Position numbers and translations under genes: made by a program. A stretch of DNA of 64,000 nt, from assembly GCF_003315595.1 (NCBI RefSeq), contig NZ_QNQU01000001.1:310001-374000 (forward strand), written 5' to 3'. Source of the stretch: Pedobacter miscanthi (GTDB lineage Bacteria > Bacteroidota > Bacteroidia > Sphingobacteriales > Sphingobacteriaceae). Under the pieces are notes generated by a model that saw only the letters and a program-made list of their open reading frames with translations, ran no database searches and had not been told where the DNA came from. Of this stretch, positions 27,654 through 36,786 are shown in pieces; position 1 is the first letter of the stretch, and every line of letters starts with the position of its first letter.

Positions 27654-27802
27654 TAATTATCGAAAAAACTAATGATGAAAGGATTTTATACTTTCAATTT
27701 TAGATCCTTTACCCATTTTTACCCGCAGCCATTGCAGTTAAATCACTTGAAAAAACACAAAATTATCCTTAATATTGAGGTCGGTTTTTCCGAAAACAAA
27801 CC

Positions 27803-30800
27803 ATGCAACTTACCAGGTTAGAAATTAAAGGTTTTAAGAGCTTTGGCGATAAAGTGACCATCAATTTTAATGAGGGGGTTACGGCTATTGTTGGGCCCAA
27901 TGGTTGTGGAAAATCCAATGTAATTGATGCCATGCGCTGGGTTCTGGGCGAACAGAGCACCAAAGCCTTACGCTCTGAAAAGATGGAAAACATCATTTTT
28001 AACGGAACCAAAAACCGTAAACAGGCACAATTGGCTGAGGTTTCGCTAAGCTTTGACAATACCAAAAACATTCTCCCAACGGCCTATTCGCAGGTTACCG
28101 TAACACGTAAACTTTACAGAAACGGAGATAGCGAATACCGCTTAAACGACGTTCAGTGCAGGCTAAAAGATATTACCGATTTATTTTTAGATACTGGTAT
28201 CGGCTCAGATAGCTACTCCATCATCGAGTTAAAAATGGTTGATGAAATTATCACCAATAAAGAGCATAGCCGACGTGGATTGTTTGAAGAAGCATCCGGG
28301 ATTTCGAAATACAAACTTCGCAAAAGACAGACTTTCAGCAAATTAAAAGATACCGAAGCTGATTTGGAACGTGTGGAAGATTTACTTTTCGAGATCGAAA
28401 AGAACTTAAAAACCTTAGAAAGTCAGGCACGTAAAGCAGAACGTTATTACAAATTGAAAGAGCAGTACCGCGAGTTGAGTGTTCAGCTGGCTACACACCG
28501 TATTGCCTTTTTCCGCACCGATTTAACAGCTTTAGAAACTCAGGAGCAAAACCAGCAGATAAACCGTACCGAACTGAGCGCTAAAATAGATACCGGAGAG
28601 GTTGAACTGCAAAAACTTAAACTTGGCAGTATTAGCCAGGAGAAAAACCTTTCTGTACAGCAAAAAGCAACTAACGAGCTGGTTTCAAAAATCAGGGCCT
28701 ACGAAAGTGAAAAGAAAGTAAAAAATGAACAGATGCGTTTCCTTCAGGAAAAAGAAACGCGTTTATCTGGTGAACTTGAAAAAGACAAAAACCAGGTCAA
28801 TCACATAAAATATAACATCAAGCGTTTAAATGAGGAGGTTGTAACAGAAACAGAGGTATTTAACCGTTTGGAATCTGATTTAAAAACCTTAAAATCTACG
28901 CTCGATACCTTACGCGAACAGCAGCAGACCGAAAAAAACAGGATTGATAACCTGATTAAATCGGTTAACGAGCTGCAGAACACGGTTTATCAATCGCAAA
29001 AGGAAATTGATATCCTCAATATCCAGAAAGATGCGCTGGTACAGGAAACCAACCGCAATGTTGACGATACCGAAACCAAAACATTAGAATTAAAGGCTTT
29101 TGATCATGCTTTAGCCGAACTCGATATCCAGGTACGCGAAAAACAGGCAAACATTAAAAACCTGACTGAAGCCGAAGAAGTTTTAAAGGAAAAACTGGCT
29201 GCTTCTGAAGTAAATCTAAGTTCGAACAAAGAAAAATTAACGGCCGAAAACCGGAAAAAAGATGCCAAACAGAACGAATACAACCTTACTAAATCATTGG
29301 TTGATAGTTTGGAAGGCTTTCCGGAATCCATTCGTTTTTTAAAGAAAAATAGCGCTTTTGCAAAAAGTGCCCTGCTCCTTTCCGATATTTTATTCTGTAA
29401 TGAAGATTACCGCATTGCTATAGAAAATTACCTCGAACCGGTAATGAACCACTATGTTGTCGAAAAATATGCAGATGCCGTTCAGGCCATTAACCTGTTA
29501 ACCGATGCCAGTCGTGGAAGGGCGAATTTCTTTATTTTAGAGAATGTTCCCGATAAAAACCCTGTTATTGGTACCCACGAAGGTTTAGTTTCTGCTTTGT
29601 CTGTAATTGAAGTAGACAAAAAATATCAGCATCTTTGCAACCTGCTCTTACAAAACGTATATATCGCTGTAACCGAACAGGAAAACCTTTTTAAAGAAAC
29701 CCCAACCGATAGTTTAACCATATTGGCCAAAAACGGAAAATATGCACAAACAAAATTCACGCTGGCCGGTGGCTCGGTAGGTTTATTCGAGGGTAAAAGG
29801 ATTGGTCGGGCCAAAAATTTAGAAAATCTGGCTAAAGAAATTAAAGCTTCAGAATCGCTGATCAATCAGTATAATGCTGCCATAAAAGCCGAAACTGATA
29901 ATATTTTCAATCTCAAAGAAGCTTCAAAAATCAGCCAGATCAATAGCCTGCAACAGGAAATGAACCGTTTAAACAACGAACACATTTCTGTACAAACACG
30001 CCGCGATCAATACCAGGAATTTATTACCACCAGCGAAAACCGTAAAACAGACATCGCCCAAAAGATTGTATCGATAGAAAAAGCGTTATCAGAAAAACTG
30101 CCGGCGTTGGTTCAATTACAAAAAGACCAGCAGGAGGCGCATGTTAATTTACAGGAGCAACAACTTAATTATCAGGAAATTGCCGATCAGGTAAACGAAA
30201 GCGCGGGGAGATACAATCAGGATAATATCCGGTTCCACCAGCAACAAAACAAGCTATCCGGCCTGGAAAAAGATCTCGACTACCGTTCTGTACAGGAAGA
30301 AGCGCTAAACAAACGCATTGCCCAAAACGATAAGGAATTACAGGAAGCCTTAACCCAGATTACCGCAACTTTACAGCATACCGATCTGAATGATGATACC
30401 CTTTTGGAGATGTATCAACAAAGAGAAAAGATGGAAAAAGGTCTAGCAGAAGCCGAACAGGCCTATTTTTCGAGCAAAGGAAGTATAAACGAGGTAGAGA
30501 ACGACTTGACGAATATTCGTAAAAACCGCGAAGAAACCGATTTTCTCCTAACCGAAATCAAGGATAAAAAGAATGCATTAAAAATCGACTTAAATGCATT
30601 AAAAGAGCGTTTAGCTGTCGAATTTAATATTGATATTAATGATCTTTTAGAAACTGATCATGAAATAGAAGCACTGGAAAGCGAATTCGAGCTGCGCCAG
30701 AAAGTGGAGAAAATGAAACGCCAGCTCGACGAATTTGGCGCCATCAACTCAATGGCTATGGAGGCTTTTAAAGAAATGGAAGAACGTTATGTGTTTATCC

Positions 30801-31342
30801 AGAACCAGAAAAAAGACCTTAACGCCGCCAAAACCGATCTGATCCAAACAATAAAAGAAATAGACGATACTGCAAAAGATAAATTTATGCAGGCCTTTAC
30901 CCAGGCCCGCGAACATTTTATTGTGGTTTTCCGTTCCCTATTTAACGAAGAAGACAGCTGCGACCTGATTTTATCAGACACCGTTAATCCTTTAGAAGCT
31001 GATATCGATATTGTAGCCCGTCCGAAAGGTAAAAGACCTTTGTCCATCAACCAGTTATCAGGTGGCGAAAAAACGCTAACTGCAACTGCCCTATTGTTTT
31101 CGTTATACCTGTTAAAACCTGCCCCTTTCTGTATTTTCGACGAGGTTGATGCCCCGCTGGATGATACTAACATCGATAAATTCAATAATATTATCCGTAA
31201 ATTCTCCGATCAGTCGCAGTTTATCATTGTATCGCATAATAAACGTACCATTGCCAGCACCGATATCATTTACGGCGTAACCATGGTAGAACAGGGCGTT
31301 TCGAGGGTTGTAGCGGTAGATTTAAGGGAAGTAGCGGCGTAA
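27803..31342 (+). CDS. smc: Chromosome partition protein Smc
   Basis: The 1179-residue protein is the core ATPase of the bacterial condensin complex that compacts and separates chromosomes. The N-terminal head has Walker A GPNGCGKSNV at 31-40. Two long coiled coils (about 170-500 and 670-1010) surround a hinge of about 500-650 (GFPESIRFLKKN...GGSVGLFEGKRIGR). The C-terminal head has the signature LSGGEKTLTATALL and Walker B CIFDEVDAPLDD. The length is normal. The partner genes scpA and scpB are not in the window. The gene stands alone. Confidence 0.97.
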   Translation: MQLTRLEIKGFKSFGDKVTINFNEGVTAIVGPNGCGKSNVIDAMRWVLGEQSTKALRSEKMENIIFNGTKNRKQAQLAEVSLSFDNTKNILPTAYSQVTVTRKLYRNGDSEYRLNDVQCRLKDITDLFLDTGIGSDSYSIIELKMVDEIITNKEHSRRGLFEEASGISKYKLRKRQTFSKLKDTEADLERVEDLLFEIEKNLKTLESQARKAERYYKLKEQYRELSVQLATHRIAFFRTDLTALETQEQNQQINRTELSAKIDTGEVELQKLKLGSISQEKNLSVQQKATNELVSKIRAYESEKKVKNEQMRFLQEKETRLSGELEKDKNQVNHIKYNIKRLNEEVVTETEVFNRLESDLKTLKSTLDTLREQQQTEKNRIDNLIKSVNELQNTVYQSQKEIDILNIQKDALVQETNRNVDDTETKTLELKAFDHALAELDIQVREKQANIKNLTEAEEVLKEKLAASEVNLSSNKEKLTAENRKKDAKQNEYNLTKSLVDSLEGFPESIRFLKKNSAFAKSALLLSDILFCNEDYRIAIENYLEPVMNHYVVEKYADAVQAINLLTDASRGRANFFILENVPDKNPVIGTHEGLVSALSVIEVDKKYQHLCNLLLQNVYIAVTEQENLFKETPTDSLTILAKNGKYAQTKFTLAGGSVGLFEGKRIGRAKNLENLAKEIKASESLINQYNAAIKAETDNIFNLKEASKISQINSLQQEMNRLNNEHISVQTRRDQYQEFITTSENRKTDIAQKIVSIEKALSEKLPALVQLQKDQQEAHVNLQEQQLNYQEIADQVNESAGRYNQDNIRFHQQQNKLSGLEKDLDYRSVQEEALNKRIAQNDKELQEALTQITATLQHTDLNDDTLLEMYQQREKMEKGLAEAEQAYFSSKGSINEVENDLTNIRKNREETDFLLTEIKDKKNALKIDLNALKERLAVEFNIDINDLLETDHEIEALESEFELRQKVEKMKRQLDEFGAINSMAMEAFKEMEERYVFIQNQKKDLNAAKTDLIQTIKEIDDTAKDKFMQAFTQAREHFIVVFRSLFNEEDSCDLILSDTVNPLEADIDIVARPKGKRPLSINQLSGGEKTLTATALLFSLYLLKPAPFCIFDEVDAPLDDTNIDKFNNIIRKFSDQSQFIIVSHNKRTIASTDIIYGVTMVEQGVSRVVAVDLREVAA

Positions 31343-31443
31343 TTTATTCCAGTATAGTCCTCGTTTGTAACCAGGATTATTGAGAAGTGCATTTTTAATG
31401 CACGTAGATAAAAATGCGTAGCGATAAAATCGCTTTTCTCGTA

Positions 31444-31466
31444 CATCCCGATTACAAATCGGGATG
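31444..31466. repeat. Perfect 10-bp hairpin
   Basis: CATCCCGATT / AATCGGGATG with an ACA loop lies in the smc to M28 peptidase gap, without a T tract. A similar CCCCGAT/ATCGGGG hairpin occurs near 54782-54802. Confidence 0.6.
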
Positions 31467-31488
31467 ATGCATGGTATTGATGCCATAC

Positions 31489-31521
31489 AGACCTCGCAGG
31501 TTTTTAAAACCTGCGAGGTCT
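31489..31521. repeat. Perfect 16-bp palindrome, copy 1
   Basis: AGACCTCGCAGGTTTT and its exact complement are separated by one T. The same core (ACCTCGCAGGTTTT / AAAACCTGCGAGGT) recurs at 58081-58111 with one G at the centre. T and A runs sit in the stem itself, so it is not a standard terminator. Confidence 0.8.
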
Positions 31522-31622
31522 AAAGCAATATCCCAATAATTAATATCTTTATAAAAATTTAAACGGATAACCGTTCTCTTAAGTACTGAAATAACAAACC
31601 TGACTTATTACAATCATAAAAC

Positions 31623-32600
31623 ATGAAAATCTTATATATCCTACCCTTAGCCGCAATGCTAAGCTGCTGTTCATCAGTAAAAAATCAAACTGGCGCCACC
31701 AATTCCGGCAAATTAGATACCCAGTTATTAAAAGATGTTGAAGTATTATCATCAGATGCTTACCAGGGTCGTAAGACGGGTACAAAAGGAGCAGAAATGG
31801 CGAGGGCCTATATTATTGAAAGATTTCAGAAACTAGGTCTGAAATCCTATCCGCAACATGTAAACTATGCCCAGGAATTTACTTTTAACGGAAGAGGCGG
31901 CACAAAAGTAAACGGAACCAATATTATCGGCTACATTCCGGGCAAAGGAACCAATGTAATTGTAGTTTCGGCCCATTACGATCATTTAGGCGTAATTAAA
32001 GACGAAGTTTTTAACGGTGCCGACGATAATGCTTCAGGAACAGCAGGTTTATTAAAAATTGCCGCCTATTTTGCCAAGAACAAACCCAACAACACCATCA
32101 TTTTTGCATCTTTTGATGCTGAGGAAATGGGTTTACAGGGCGCAAAAGCATTTGTTGGCAACCCACCGGTAAACATCAATACCATTGCAATTGACCTGAA
32201 TATGGACATGATCAGTCATAGTGATAAAGGTGAACTATATATCTGCGGGACTTTCAAATATCCCGATTTAAAGAAATATGTTGATACGACAAAAACCAAC
32301 ATCAAACTACTTTTCGGACATGATGATCCTAAACTAGGCCACGATGACTGGACTAACCAAAGCGATCAGGGTGCTTTTAATGCTAAAAATATCCCGTTCT
32401 TATATTTCGGTGTCGAAGATCACAAAGATTACCATAAAGCCACCGACGAGTATTCGACTATTACCAAACCATTTTTCAGTAATGCTGCAAGTGCGGTGCT
32501 GGATGTTGTAAAAAATATCGATAAACAAACCGGTTTACAGCAATTGCTGAAAGATAAAATGATCATGATGGATAATCCAAGAAAATCAGAAAGATTCTAA
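31623..32600 (+). CDS. Lipoprotein M28-family metallopeptidase
   Basis: The 325-residue protein has a lipoprotein signal (lipobox MLSCC, cysteine near 17), so it is anchored in the envelope. The M28 zinc peptidase core shows the ligands and base in order: HYDHLG (SAHYDHLGV), the bridging aspartate in NGADDNASGT, DAEEMG (general base and ligand), an aspartate in NMDMISH, and a late histidine in KDYHKATDEY. It is probably an aminopeptidase. Its TAA is followed by a compact terminator, separating it from the BlaI/M56 unit. Confidence 0.92.
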   Translation: MKILYILPLAAMLSCCSSVKNQTGATNSGKLDTQLLKDVEVLSSDAYQGRKTGTKGAEMARAYIIERFQKLGLKSYPQHVNYAQEFTFNGRGGTKVNGTNIIGYIPGKGTNVIVVSAHYDHLGVIKDEVFNGADDNASGTAGLLKIAAYFAKNKPNNTIIFASFDAEEMGLQGAKAFVGNPPVNINTIAIDLNMDMISHSDKGELYICGTFKYPDLKKYVDTTKTNIKLLFGHDDPKLGHDDWTNQSDQGAFNAKNIPFLYFGVEDHKDYHKATDEYSTITKPFFSNAASAVLDVVKNIDKQTGLQQLLKDKMIMMDNPRKSERF

Positions 32601-32620
32601 AAATTTTATAAAATAAATTG

Positions 32621-32648
32621 AAACCTGCCCCTAACGGCAGTTTTTTTT
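32621..32648 (+). terminator. Terminator after the M28 peptidase gene
   Basis: CTGCC / GGCAG with a 6-base loop is followed by eight T. Confidence 0.85.
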
Positions 32649-32707
32649 ATGCTTTATATTTATACATTAAATTTTATTTAACTGATAATCAAATATTTAA
32701 TTGATTC

Positions 32708-32774
32708 ACTATAAAAATAGTTTGCAAACTATTTTTATAGTAGTAACTTCATATAATCAAACTACAAAAATAGT
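32708..32774 (+). promoter_or_regulatory. BlaI-type operator: a 34-base perfect palindrome plus a third half-site
   Basis: Positions 32708-32741 read the same on both strands. Each half is ACTATAAAAATAGT, itself flanked by ACTA...TAGT. A third site ACTACAAAAATAGT lies at 32761-32774, five bases before the repressor start. BlaI/MecI repressors bind ACTA/TAGT-type dyads (known for Staphylococcus), so the three sites are the likely autoregulatory operator of the BlaI/M56 unit. Confidence 0.78.
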
Positions 32775-32778
32775 TACC

Positions 32779-33150
32779 ATGATAAAAGAACTTACAAAAG
32801 CAGAAGAACAGGTAATGTTAATCCTTTGGGAAATGGGCGAAGCCTTGGTAAAAGACGTGATCGAAAAAATGAACGAACCTAAACCTGCTTACAATACGGT
32901 TTCAACCGTTATCAGGGTTTTGGAAGGAAAAGGTTTTGTTGATCATAAAGCCGTAGGCAATACACACATCTATTTCCCTATCGTAAAAGAAACTGATTAT
33001 AAACGTTTTGCATTCGACAAAGTGATGAACAATTACTTCGAAAACTCATACGAAAGTCTGGTATCCTTTCTGGTAAAGGAAAAAAGTATGAGTAATAAAG
33101 AGCTTAACGAAATTATCCAATTGGCAGAGAAACTTAAAAAAGACAAGTGA
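32779..33150 (+). CDS. BlaI/MecI/CopY-family transcriptional repressor
   Basis: The 123-residue winged-helix repressor has LTKAEEQVMLILWEMGEALVKDVIEKM as first helices, then the recognition region NTVSTVIRVLEGKGFV, and a helical dimerisation tail. The start is ATG 32779, because an in-frame TTG 78 bases upstream would place the operator inside the coding region. It is followed by an M56 membrane protease whose ATG overlaps its stop by four bases. In the known system the sensor protease triggers cleavage of the repressor. Here the inducing signal and target genes beyond itself are unknown, and no beta-lactamase is near. Confidence 0.92.
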   Translation: MIKELTKAEEQVMLILWEMGEALVKDVIEKMNEPKPAYNTVSTVIRVLEGKGFVDHKAVGNTHIYFPIVKETDYKRFAFDKVMNNYFENSYESLVSFLVKEKSMSNKELNEIIQLAEKLKKDK

Positions 33151-34445
33151 TGAGCTGGCTATATTATTTACTCGAAGCAAATCTATATCTTATCCTCTTT
33201 TATGGATTTTATAGACTATTCCTCCACAGAGAAACTTTTTATGTATTAAACAGGTATTACCTGATTTCCAGTTCGATACTGGCTTTTATTCTTCCATTTT
33301 TTCAGCTGGGATTTTTAAAGAAAGAAATGATAGTCCATTATACCGGATACATTCAGATTGAAGAACAGGTATCCTTTTTCAATACCGAAAATATCCTTTT
33401 ATTACTCTATATGTCCATTTCCATCGTCTTAACCCTAAAAGTTTTGTGGGGATTAAGGCATATCCTAAAACTAACGCGGAATGCCTGCAAAAATAAAGAA
33501 AATGGCATCACTTTTATTGAGATCAAAGATTCAAAAGCCGCATTTTCATTCTTCAATCTACTGTTTATTGATCCAGAAATGAGTCAGAAAGCTACAGTAT
33601 TGAAGCACGAAATGGTCCACATTAGGCAGAAGCACAGTTTTGATGTGCTATTATTCGAACTGATACAAATCTCCAGTTGGTTTAATCCCGTTATATATTT
33701 CATTAAGAACGATATCAGGCTCATACACGAATATCTTGCAGATGAAGCCACCACCAGGACAGACATTGCCAAATATGATTACGCGCTGTTTCTAATTCAA
33801 AATTCCTATGGAAATCAAGCAGTTACACTTAGTAATCATTTTTTCAATTCATCACTACTAAAAAATAGAATAAGTATGTTAAACCAAAAAAAATCAGCAA
33901 AATGGGCTAGGCTCAAATTGTTATTTATCATTCCATTAACCGGATCCATGCTGTGCCTATCTACAAGGGCATTTACCAAGAATTATAGCACCATTGAGTT
34001 AGGACAGAAAAAAGAAAGCTTAACTGTAGTTTTACAGGACACTACCAGGAATAAATCAGACAAAAAGAGATTGCCACCTCCACCACCTAAGGAACCAAGT
34101 ACTGGCAAGACCAAAAAAATCACAGAAGTAATTATAAATGAACCTGTTATCAAAAAATACGATAAAAGATTACCACCGCCACCTCCTTGGGAGCCGAGCA
34201 CAAGCAAGGCTAAAAAAATTACCGAAATAAGGATAAATGAACCTGTTATCAAAAAAGACGATAAAAGATTACCGCCACCACCTCCAGTAGAACCCACACC
34301 TATAAAATCTAAAAAAATCAGTGAGACGAAAGTGGATCAGGTTCGTTTCGCTCCTCCGATTGTTAAAAAAGATAAAAAGAATATGCCAGTACCACCGCCG
34401 CCTCCGCCGGTTGAACCAAAAACTAAAAAAAGTGGTGACAAATAG
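33147..34445 (+). CDS. M56 (BlaR1-like) membrane metallopeptidase with a proline-rich repeat tail
   Basis: The 432-residue protein has membrane helices at about 7-25, 38-56, 83-103 and 257-275. The zinc protease loop lies between helices 3 and 4: HEMVH at 154-158, and HEYLADE at 194-200 with the third ligand. It lacks the penicillin-binding sensor domain of BlaR1. The tail after 300 is instead three repeats of KRLPPPPP.EP....K.KKI(T/S)E, the third shorter, followed by NMPVPPPPPPVEP. The tail is probably periplasmic, like a TonB-type spacer. The start overlaps the repressor gene by four bases. An alternative methionine is the second codon. Confidence 0.87.
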   Translation: MMSWLYYLLEANLYLILFYGFYRLFLHRETFYVLNRYYLISSSILAFILPFFQLGFLKKEMIVHYTGYIQIEEQVSFFNTENILLLLYMSISIVLTLKVLWGLRHILKLTRNACKNKENGITFIEIKDSKAAFSFFNLLFIDPEMSQKATVLKHEMVHIRQKHSFDVLLFELIQISSWFNPVIYFIKNDIRLIHEYLADEATTRTDIAKYDYALFLIQNSYGNQAVTLSNHFFNSSLLKNRISMLNQKKSAKWARLKLLFIIPLTGSMLCLSTRAFTKNYSTIELGQKKESLTVVLQDTTRNKSDKKRLPPPPPKEPSTGKTKKITEVIINEPVIKKYDKRLPPPPPWEPSTSKAKKITEIRINEPVIKKDDKRLPPPPPVEPTPIKSKKISETKVDQVRFAPPIVKKDKKNMPVPPPPPPVEPKTKKSGDK

Positions 34446-34461
34446 TGAAAAGTAATAGCGT

Positions 34462-34738
34462 CTACAATCTGTAGGATATAGGAAAACAGATGAGGTAATT
34501 TTTGTACTTCATCTAAAATTGCCCCATTTTTAAACTGGTTTAAAAAACCATTTGGGTCGGCTGTAGCAAATTCGGCTATATCTGGATTTTCAAGTGATAC
34601 ATAAGGCTTGCAGGGGATAGTTGTCCTACAAATGATTGTCTTGCCACTTTGCCGCGGCCCCAGAACAGCAACTACCCTAAATTTAGAAGCTAATTGTTTT
34701 AATTTATTTTTATCAACCCGCTGAATCAGAGATAAATG
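34462..34738 (-). pseudogene. N-terminal remnant of an AAA_14/DUF4143-type ATPase
   Basis: The minus strand reads about 92 codons of clear homology: IQRVDKNKLKQLASKF, Walker A GPRQSGKT, PYVSLENPDI, and ILDEVQKLPHLFSYI with Walker B. This is the N-terminal third of the DUF4143-containing ATPases. There is no ATG (a TAA stands at 34739-34741, and the first possible start is CTG). The similarity breaks off near 34462, after which the frame runs into the M56 gene antisense, so the remaining two thirds are gone. The stretch 34446-34865 holds nothing else but a hairpin. Confidence 0.75.
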
Positions 34739-34751
34739 TTAAAATAAAATG

Positions 34752-34782
34752 GACTAATCAGGAATTAAATTCCCGATTAGTC
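34752..34782 (-). terminator. Hairpin downstream of rsmG
   Basis: GACTAATC.GGAA / TTCC.GATTAGTC with one mismatch lies about 85 bases beyond the rsmG stop in its direction of transcription, followed on that strand by CATTTTATTTT. A terminator role is likely but the T tract is interrupted. Confidence 0.55.
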
Positions 34783-34865
34783 TAAAATAAAAATATAATT
34801 ACCTGACATACAAACAATTAAAAATTACTAGAAAATAAAAATTCATTAAAAAATAATTATTCAAA

Positions 34866-35501
34866 TTACTGCGGCACGTACACCACATACTTAGTTTCGA
34901 AGAAATCTTCCTCAAAATAAGCCGAAAGCGGATATAATTCTGCTTTCAGTTTCGATTCTTTAATCTCATCAGCCAAATCTCCGCCTTTTAAATACAAAAT
35001 CCCATTTGGAATGGCATTTAACGATTCTTTTTTAAATTTCCCTTGTATCCACGGATAAAATTCGCCCAAACGGGTAACTGCCCTCGACACAATAAAATTA
35101 AACTTATCTTTAATCTGTTCGGCCCTTAAATGATCGGCTTTTAAATTCTCCAACCCTAGTGCCGAAGCCACTTCTTTTACCACTTTAATCTTTTTACCAA
35201 TAGAATCTACCAGGTAAAACTGCGTTTCAGGGAATAAAATCGCCAACGGAATACCCGGAAAACCGCCACCTGTACCCACATCCAATACGGATTCGCCGGC
35301 TTTAAAAGTGCAAACCTTAGCTATACCCAACGAATGTAATACATGGCGTTCGTACAGTTCTTCAATATCTTTTCTCGAAATTACATTGATCTGTGCATTC
35401 CAAAAGCTATATAATTCGAACAATTGCGAAAACTGGGCGAGTTGTTTTTCGCTTAGATCAGGAAAATATTTTAAAACGATATCGGGTTTTACGTCAAGCA
35501 T
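34866..35501 (-). CDS. rsmG: 16S rRNA (guanine-N7)-methyltransferase RsmG
   Basis: The 211-residue cytosolic enzyme methylates N7 of G527 of 16S rRNA with SAM. The GidB/RsmG layout is present: FELYSFWNAQINVISRKDIEELYERHVLHSL before the SAM loop, VLDVGTGGGFPGIPLAI as the glycine-rich SAM loop, VDSIGKKIKVV, and the NFIVSRAV segment. Length is normal. A glycosyltransferase gene ends 25 bases upstream on the same strand, so the two may share a transcript. Confidence 0.96.
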   Translation of the reverse strand: MLDVKPDIVLKYFPDLSEKQLAQFSQLFELYSFWNAQINVISRKDIEELYERHVLHSLGIAKVCTFKAGESVLDVGTGGGFPGIPLAILFPETQFYLVDSIGKKIKVVKEVASALGLENLKADHLRAEQIKDKFNFIVSRAVTRLGEFYPWIQGKFKKESLNAIPNGILYLKGGDLADEIKESKLKAELYPLSAYFEEDFFETKYVVYVPQ

Positions 35502-35526
35502 GTTGTATTTACTAAAGATTAATGAA

Positions 35527-36744
35527 TTATTTCCAGTTTACCTTTTTCTTGCCAAATAAGGCAAAAAATCCGTTAAGGGTTAAAAACAGGAACAAAAGTA
35601 TATCTAAAATCGGGAACCACCAACGCAAATCGCTATAGTTTAAGCGTTTCAATAATTTTGGATAGATAAAACACCTGATGATGATGCTTAAACCAAGTAT
35701 TCCGGAAGCCACATATTGGGCTTCGCGACTAAAAAACATACAGGCTGCAAAGAACACATAAAAAAGGAACTGAACCAGAATCTGAAGGCTCAAAATAAAC
35801 TTATGCTTAGATTTATATAATTTCCCGGCACCAAAATGGCGTTTTTTCTGTCTCAAATAGCCCCGCCAGGTCCTATTCGGCTCACTCCATACATGGCTGT
35901 CTGCATTAATGCGTATTTCAGTATTATATTTATTGGCATGTGCATTTACAAAAAGATCATCGTCACCTGACGGGATATGCATGTGGGCTGCAAAACCTTT
36001 ATTTTTAAAAAAAAGCGACTTTTTGTAAGCCATATTCCGGCCAACCCCCATGTATGGCATACCTTTGAGGGCGAAAGAGAGGTAGTTTACTGCAGTAAAA
36101 AAAGTTTCGAAACGGATCAGCGCGTTTAATAGACTCTTCCTCTTTATATAAGGCGAGTAACCCAATACAATTTCTGTTTTCTCATCTGCCGGCTGCTGCA
36201 TATCCATCAGCCAGTTTTCAGAATTAGGTGTGCAATCGGCATCCGTAAACACCAGCCAGTCGTATTTTGCAGCCTTTATGCCCATGGTCACTGCGAATTT
36301 TTTGCCGGCAATAAACTTATCGTTATCTAAAATTTTAACAACCTTAATATTGTTGTATTTCTTTTCAAACTGCTCCAAAAACTCCTCTGTACCATCCCAC
36401 GAGCGATCGTTTACCACCACAACTTCATATTGCGGATAATTTTGGTTTAATAAGGCAGGCAGGTATTTCTCCAGGTTTACAATTTCATTCCGGGCGCAAA
36501 CGATTACACTAATTGGTTTTCTGGCCGATAACGGTACCTCTTCGATACTTACATTGGCGAGTTTTAAGTGTACAAAAAGTGCATAATAAACCTGAACCAA
36601 AAGGCAAAAAGCCAATATCGAGAGCAGAATAATTTCAAGCGGAGTTAATATCACGATGGTAAAATAAATAGGCGCAAATTTCTCATTTTTAATCTGTAAA
36701 ACACTTTTATGTGGATAAAAATTTAAACAAAAATATGCCCTCAT
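35527..36744 (-). CDS. Membrane glycosyltransferase, family 2
   Basis: The protein is 405 residues from the ATG at 36744. A hydrophobic helix at about 34-52 is followed by a GT-A domain (ISVIVCARNE, VVVNDRSWDGTEEFL, FTDADCTPN as the DxD site). A second catalytic part follows (SGDDDLFVN) with a RQKKRH motif like the QxxRW group, and then three C-terminal helices. This is the processive or polyisoprenyl-linked type, with unknown sugar donor and acceptor. Residues 1-31 look unlike a signal and the true start may be a GTG near 36651. The ATG chosen lies 43 bases from the divergent tgt gene, leaving little room for a promoter. Confidence 0.87.
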   Translation of the reverse strand: MRAYFCLNFYPHKSVLQIKNEKFAPIYFTIVILTPLEIILLSILAFCLLVQVYYALFVHLKLANVSIEEVPLSARKPISVIVCARNEIVNLEKYLPALLNQNYPQYEVVVVNDRSWDGTEEFLEQFEKKYNNIKVVKILDNDKFIAGKKFAVTMGIKAAKYDWLVFTDADCTPNSENWLMDMQQPADEKTEIVLGYSPYIKRKSLLNALIRFETFFTAVNYLSFALKGMPYMGVGRNMAYKKSLFFKNKGFAAHMHIPSGDDDLFVNAHANKYNTEIRINADSHVWSEPNRTWRGYLRQKKRHFGAGKLYKSKHKFILSLQILVQFLFYVFFAACMFFSREAQYVASGILGLSIIIRCFIYPKLLKRLNYSDLRWWFPILDILLFLFLTLNGFFALFGKKKVNWK

Positions 36745-36751
36745 TTTTTGT

Positions 36752-36759
36752 TATTTTTG
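36752..36759 (+). promoter_or_regulatory. Probable -7 element for the tgt operon
   Basis: TATTTTTG lies 27 bases before the tgt ATG. No good TTG is seen at the expected upstream distance. Transcription from here would leave a leader of about 20 bases. Confidence 0.4.
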
Positions 36760-36786
36760 GCAGATTTTTGACGAGAAAGAATATAT

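Noticed and set aside
32701-32778. TTG-initiated extension of the BlaI-type repressor
   Set aside because: It would translate the palindromic operator; the ATG at 32779 gives the normal winged-helix start.
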